From: Micromonospora sp. U21
Lineage (GTDB): Bacteria; Actinomycetota; Actinomycetes; Mycobacteriales; Micromonosporaceae
NCBI RefSeq assembly: GCF_018070045.1
Contig: NZ_JAGPYK010000015.1
Span: 1-61,643 of the forward strand
Reading direction: 5' to 3'
Length of the DNA: 61,643 nucleotides
Part shown: piece after piece, positions 59,774-61,643 of the stretch
How positions within the stretch are numbered: position 1 is the stretch's first letter
Layout of the letters: every line of letters begins with the position of its first letter
Notes under the pieces: generated by a model
The model's input: the letters and a program-made list of their open reading frames with translations, nothing else
Databases searched by the model: none
Told to the model about the DNA's origin: nothing
Program-made: the position numbers and the translations under genes

Positions 59774-61643
59774 ATGACGTCCGAGGGCCCGCACCGCCCC
59801 GGCCAGGAGCCGGACGAGGTGTCACCGGGCGCCGGCGGACCGGCGCCGTACGGCGACCGCCCGGCGCAGCCGGACAACGGCTACAACGCCGCCGGCCCCG
59901 ACCTTGGCTGGGCACCCCCGCCGCCAGCGCGGCCGAACCCGGCGGCCCCGGCATGGGCCGCCCAGTCGGAGCAGCAGCCGAACCCCGCCTGGGGTGCCGC
60001 CGCCGCGCCGCAGCCCACTGAGCCCGCGCAGCCCGCCTGGGCCACCGGCGGTGGCACGAACGAGCCGCCGCAGCAGCCGGGCACCTGGACCGGTGGCGGT
60101 GGCGTACCCGACCACACTCAGCCCGCCCCGTGGGCCGCCCAGCAGCAGGGCTGGACGCCGGCCGAGCAGGGCGCACCCGGGTGGGCCCCCGGGGCCGCCG
60201 AGCAGCCCGACTGGGTGCAGGCCCAGTCGGCCGCGCGGGGTGCCGCGCAGGTGCCGCCCGCCACCGCCGCCTGGCCGGCACAGGACGACCCGGCCCGCTC
60301 TGGCGGCTGGAACGCCGACGCCCAGCAGGACGACCCCGCCCGCTCCGGCGGTTGGGTCGGGGCGGCGCAGGCCAACCCGCCCGCCGGTGACTGGCGCGGC
60401 GCCGAGTCGCAGCAGTCCGAGTCGGCGCAGGCCGCCGGCTGGCCCGGCAGTGGTTCCGGTCAGCAGGACGACCAGCCGGCGTGGACGCCGGCCGAGCAGT
60501 CCCCCCAGACCTGGGGTCAGGCCGCCGAGTCGACCGAGCAGCCGGCCCCCGGGTGGGGCCAGGCCGAGCCGGCCGCGGCCCGAGGCGCGGCCCAGGTGCC
60601 GGCCCCGAACTGGCCCGGCCAGGACGACCCGGCCCGCTCCGGCGGCTGGACCGGACAGCAGCAACCGGGGCAACCCGGCGGGTGGGGCGACGGCACCGAC
60701 GTACAGCAGGACGAGGCCGCGCAGCCCGCCGCCTGGGGTGGCGCCGAGGGTCGTCCGCAGCAGCCGGACTGGGTGCTCTCTCCGCAGGACCAGCCGGCCC
60801 AGCGACCGGAGGCGGCGGAATGGACCCCGGAGGTGACCAGCACCCCGGCCCGGGCCAGCGCCAGCGTGCCCAGCAACGACGGGACGCCCGCCTGGGCCGC
60901 CGCCCCCGACAACGCCGCCCAGGGCAGCGCCGGCGTGCCGGAGGCCCAGCCGTGGGCGCCCGGCGAGGTGTGGGGCCGCGCCGAGGCCGAAGCCTCCCAG
61001 TCCCGCGGCGACTGGGAAGCGGGCCGGGGCGACGAGTCGCCGGTCTACCAGCCCGCTCCCGCGCCGGGCATCTCGCCCGCCAACGCGGTGCCCCTGCCTC
61101 CGCAGGAGCAGCGCGTGCCGGGGGCGAGCCTCGCTGCCGCCCCGCCGGCCAACTACGTGCCGCCGGCCCAGTACGCCCCCGAGCAGCCGGCGTACGCCGA
61201 GCGGGAGACCCCGGACGCCGCCGCGCAGTATGAGGCGGAGCCGGCCGGTTGGGGCCGGGCCGAAGAGTCTCCGGCGGCCGGTGTAGCGGTGCCCGCCCCG
61301 CGTACCTCTCCGGAGGCCGGAGCGGGCCGCGCGGTCGTGCCGTCGCCGGAGGCCGAGTCGGCGGCCGGCGCGGCGGGCCGGGCGTCAGCGAGCGCCTCGG
61401 TGCCGCTGGCCAGCCGGGTGATGCCTCCCACCGACCAGGCCGCACGACCGTCCGGCGCACCCGCGCCGCAGCCCCGGGTGTACGGCCGCCCGTCCCGACC
61501 CGAGCCGGAGAACGAGCCGGAGCAGGCCGCGCCGGAGGCGTTCCAGGCCGACCCGGGTCCCGAGCGCCAGAGCGCACCGGACTGGCAGAACGGCCCGGAC
61601 CGCCAGGCCGCACCCGACTGGCAGAACGGCCCGGACCGCCAGG
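59774..61643 (+). CDS. Long Trp/Gln/Pro/Ala-rich repeat protein (3-prime end outside window)
   Basis: Open reading frame of at least 623 codons with no stop before the window end. GGAGGAGG stands 7 nt before ATG 59774. The visible part is low-complexity: Trp recurs every 10-20 residues in contexts such as QPAWTPAEQ, QDDPARSGGW (three times) and GAAQVP. The last 70 bases start a 12-residue repeat APDWQNGPDRQ(A) that continues outside. No signal peptide, membrane helix or enzyme motif is seen. Long disordered N-termini of this sort precede ATPase, kinase or polar-scaffold domains in actinobacteria (compare the gene at 19048), so a folded domain may follow. Identity unknown. Confidence 0.75.
   Translation, partial: MTSEGPHRPGQEPDEVSPGAGGPAPYGDRPAQPDNGYNAAGPDLGWAPPPPARPNPAAPAWAAQSEQQPNPAWGAAAAPQPTEPAQPAWATGGGTNEPPQQPGTWTGGGGVPDHTQPAPWAAQQQGWTPAEQGAPGWAPGAAEQPDWVQAQSAARGAAQVPPATAAWPAQDDPARSGGWNADAQQDDPARSGGWVGAAQANPPAGDWRGAESQQSESAQAAGWPGSGSGQQDDQPAWTPAEQSPQTWGQAAESTEQPAPGWGQAEPAAARGAAQVPAPNWPGQDDPARSGGWTGQQQPGQPGGWGDGTDVQQDEAAQPAAWGGAEGRPQQPDWVLSPQDQPAQRPEAAEWTPEVTSTPARASASVPSNDGTPAWAAAPDNAAQGSAGVPEAQPWAPGEVWGRAEAEASQSRGDWEAGRGDESPVYQPAPAPGISPANAVPLPPQEQRVPGASLAAAPPANYVPPAQYAPEQPAYAERETPDAAAQYEAEPAGWGRAEESPAAGVAVPAPRTSPEAGAGRAVVPSPEAESAAGAAGRASASASVPLASRVMPPTDQAARPSGAPAPQPRVYGRPSRPEPENEPEQAAPEAFQADPGPERQSAPDWQNGPDRQAAPDWQNGPDRQ
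61574..61643 (+). repeat. 36-bp coding tandem repeat at the right edge
   Basis: Unit 1 (61574-61609) and unit 2 (from 61610, cut by the edge) differ at one visible base and encode APDWQNGPDRQA. More units probably follow outside the window. Confidence 0.85.

Noticed and set aside
60481..61233. 250-codon plus-strand frame with Arg/Gly-rich product
   Set aside because: It lies out of frame inside the Trp/Gln-rich gene that starts at 59774 with a strong RBS and stays open to the edge.

Overview
The window is very GC-rich actinobacterial chromosome. The gene content and order point to Micromonosporaceae (Micromonospora-like). Supporting signs are purB/purD/purA, fba, pyrE, clpB and dnaK-grpE-dnaJ-hspR in an order close to the one I recall from the Streptomyces core chromosome, many GTG starts, leaderless promoters, and palindromic intergenic repeats. 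The family assignment is inference. No rRNA, tRNA, CRISPR array, prophage or complete transposon was seen.

Layout. 0-12.6 kb: purB, then a lipid block. A thiolase diverges from a FabG4-type reductase and a MaoC hydratase, in the same arrangement as Rv0243/Rv0242c/Rv0241c of M. tuberculosis. Next come two paralogous DedA proteins flanking a two-component system whose response regulator is frameshifted, a TetR regulator divergent from an SCP2 protein and an acyl-CoA dehydrogenase, and an acyl-CoA ligase. The thiolase/FabG4 and TetR/SCP2 promoters carry nearly the same operator. 12.6-24.5 kb: an ECF sigma factor with a membrane partner, purD, an AbiEi-like/DUF559 gene bracketed by a 61-bp palindromic repeat, purA, a DAGK-fold protein, an EspI/MinD-like ATPase, DUF3151, a LOG protein and fba.

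24.5-31 kb: a small membrane protein, a small acidic protein, and two paralogous LPXTG surface proteins separated by the wreck of an ECF sigma factor fused to an LCP-family gene, followed by a third DedA. 31-43.3 kb: ArsR, pyrE, an SDR, three membrane proteins (one DUF4178), a third copy of the 61-bp repeat, clpB behind a HAIR operator, TetR plus epoxide hydrolase, and a KhtTU-like K+/H+ antiporter pair. 43.3-48.3 kb: a small antitoxin-like gene and the dnaK-grpE-dnaJ-hspR operon, also behind a HAIR box.

48.5-61.6 kb: two overlapping dynamin-like GTPase genes, a conserved hypothetical, a PAP2-like membrane protein, a Pro/Thr-rich surface protein, a three-gene 2-oxoacid dehydrogenase operon (E1alpha, E1beta, E2), a 45-residue peptide, and a long Trp/Gln/Pro-rich repeat protein that runs off the right end.

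The most notable signals beyond housekeeping genes are: (1) several families of intergenic palindromes, two of which supply the stop codon of the neighbouring gene, with one family bracketing the DUF559 gene; (2) the decaying sigma-LCP pair wedged between surface-protein paralogues; (3) a 7-bp tandem duplication that breaks a response regulator between two DedA genes; (4) a TetR operator shared by two beta-oxidation promoters; and (5) a HAIR regulon joining clpB and dnaK to the hspR gene in the same window.
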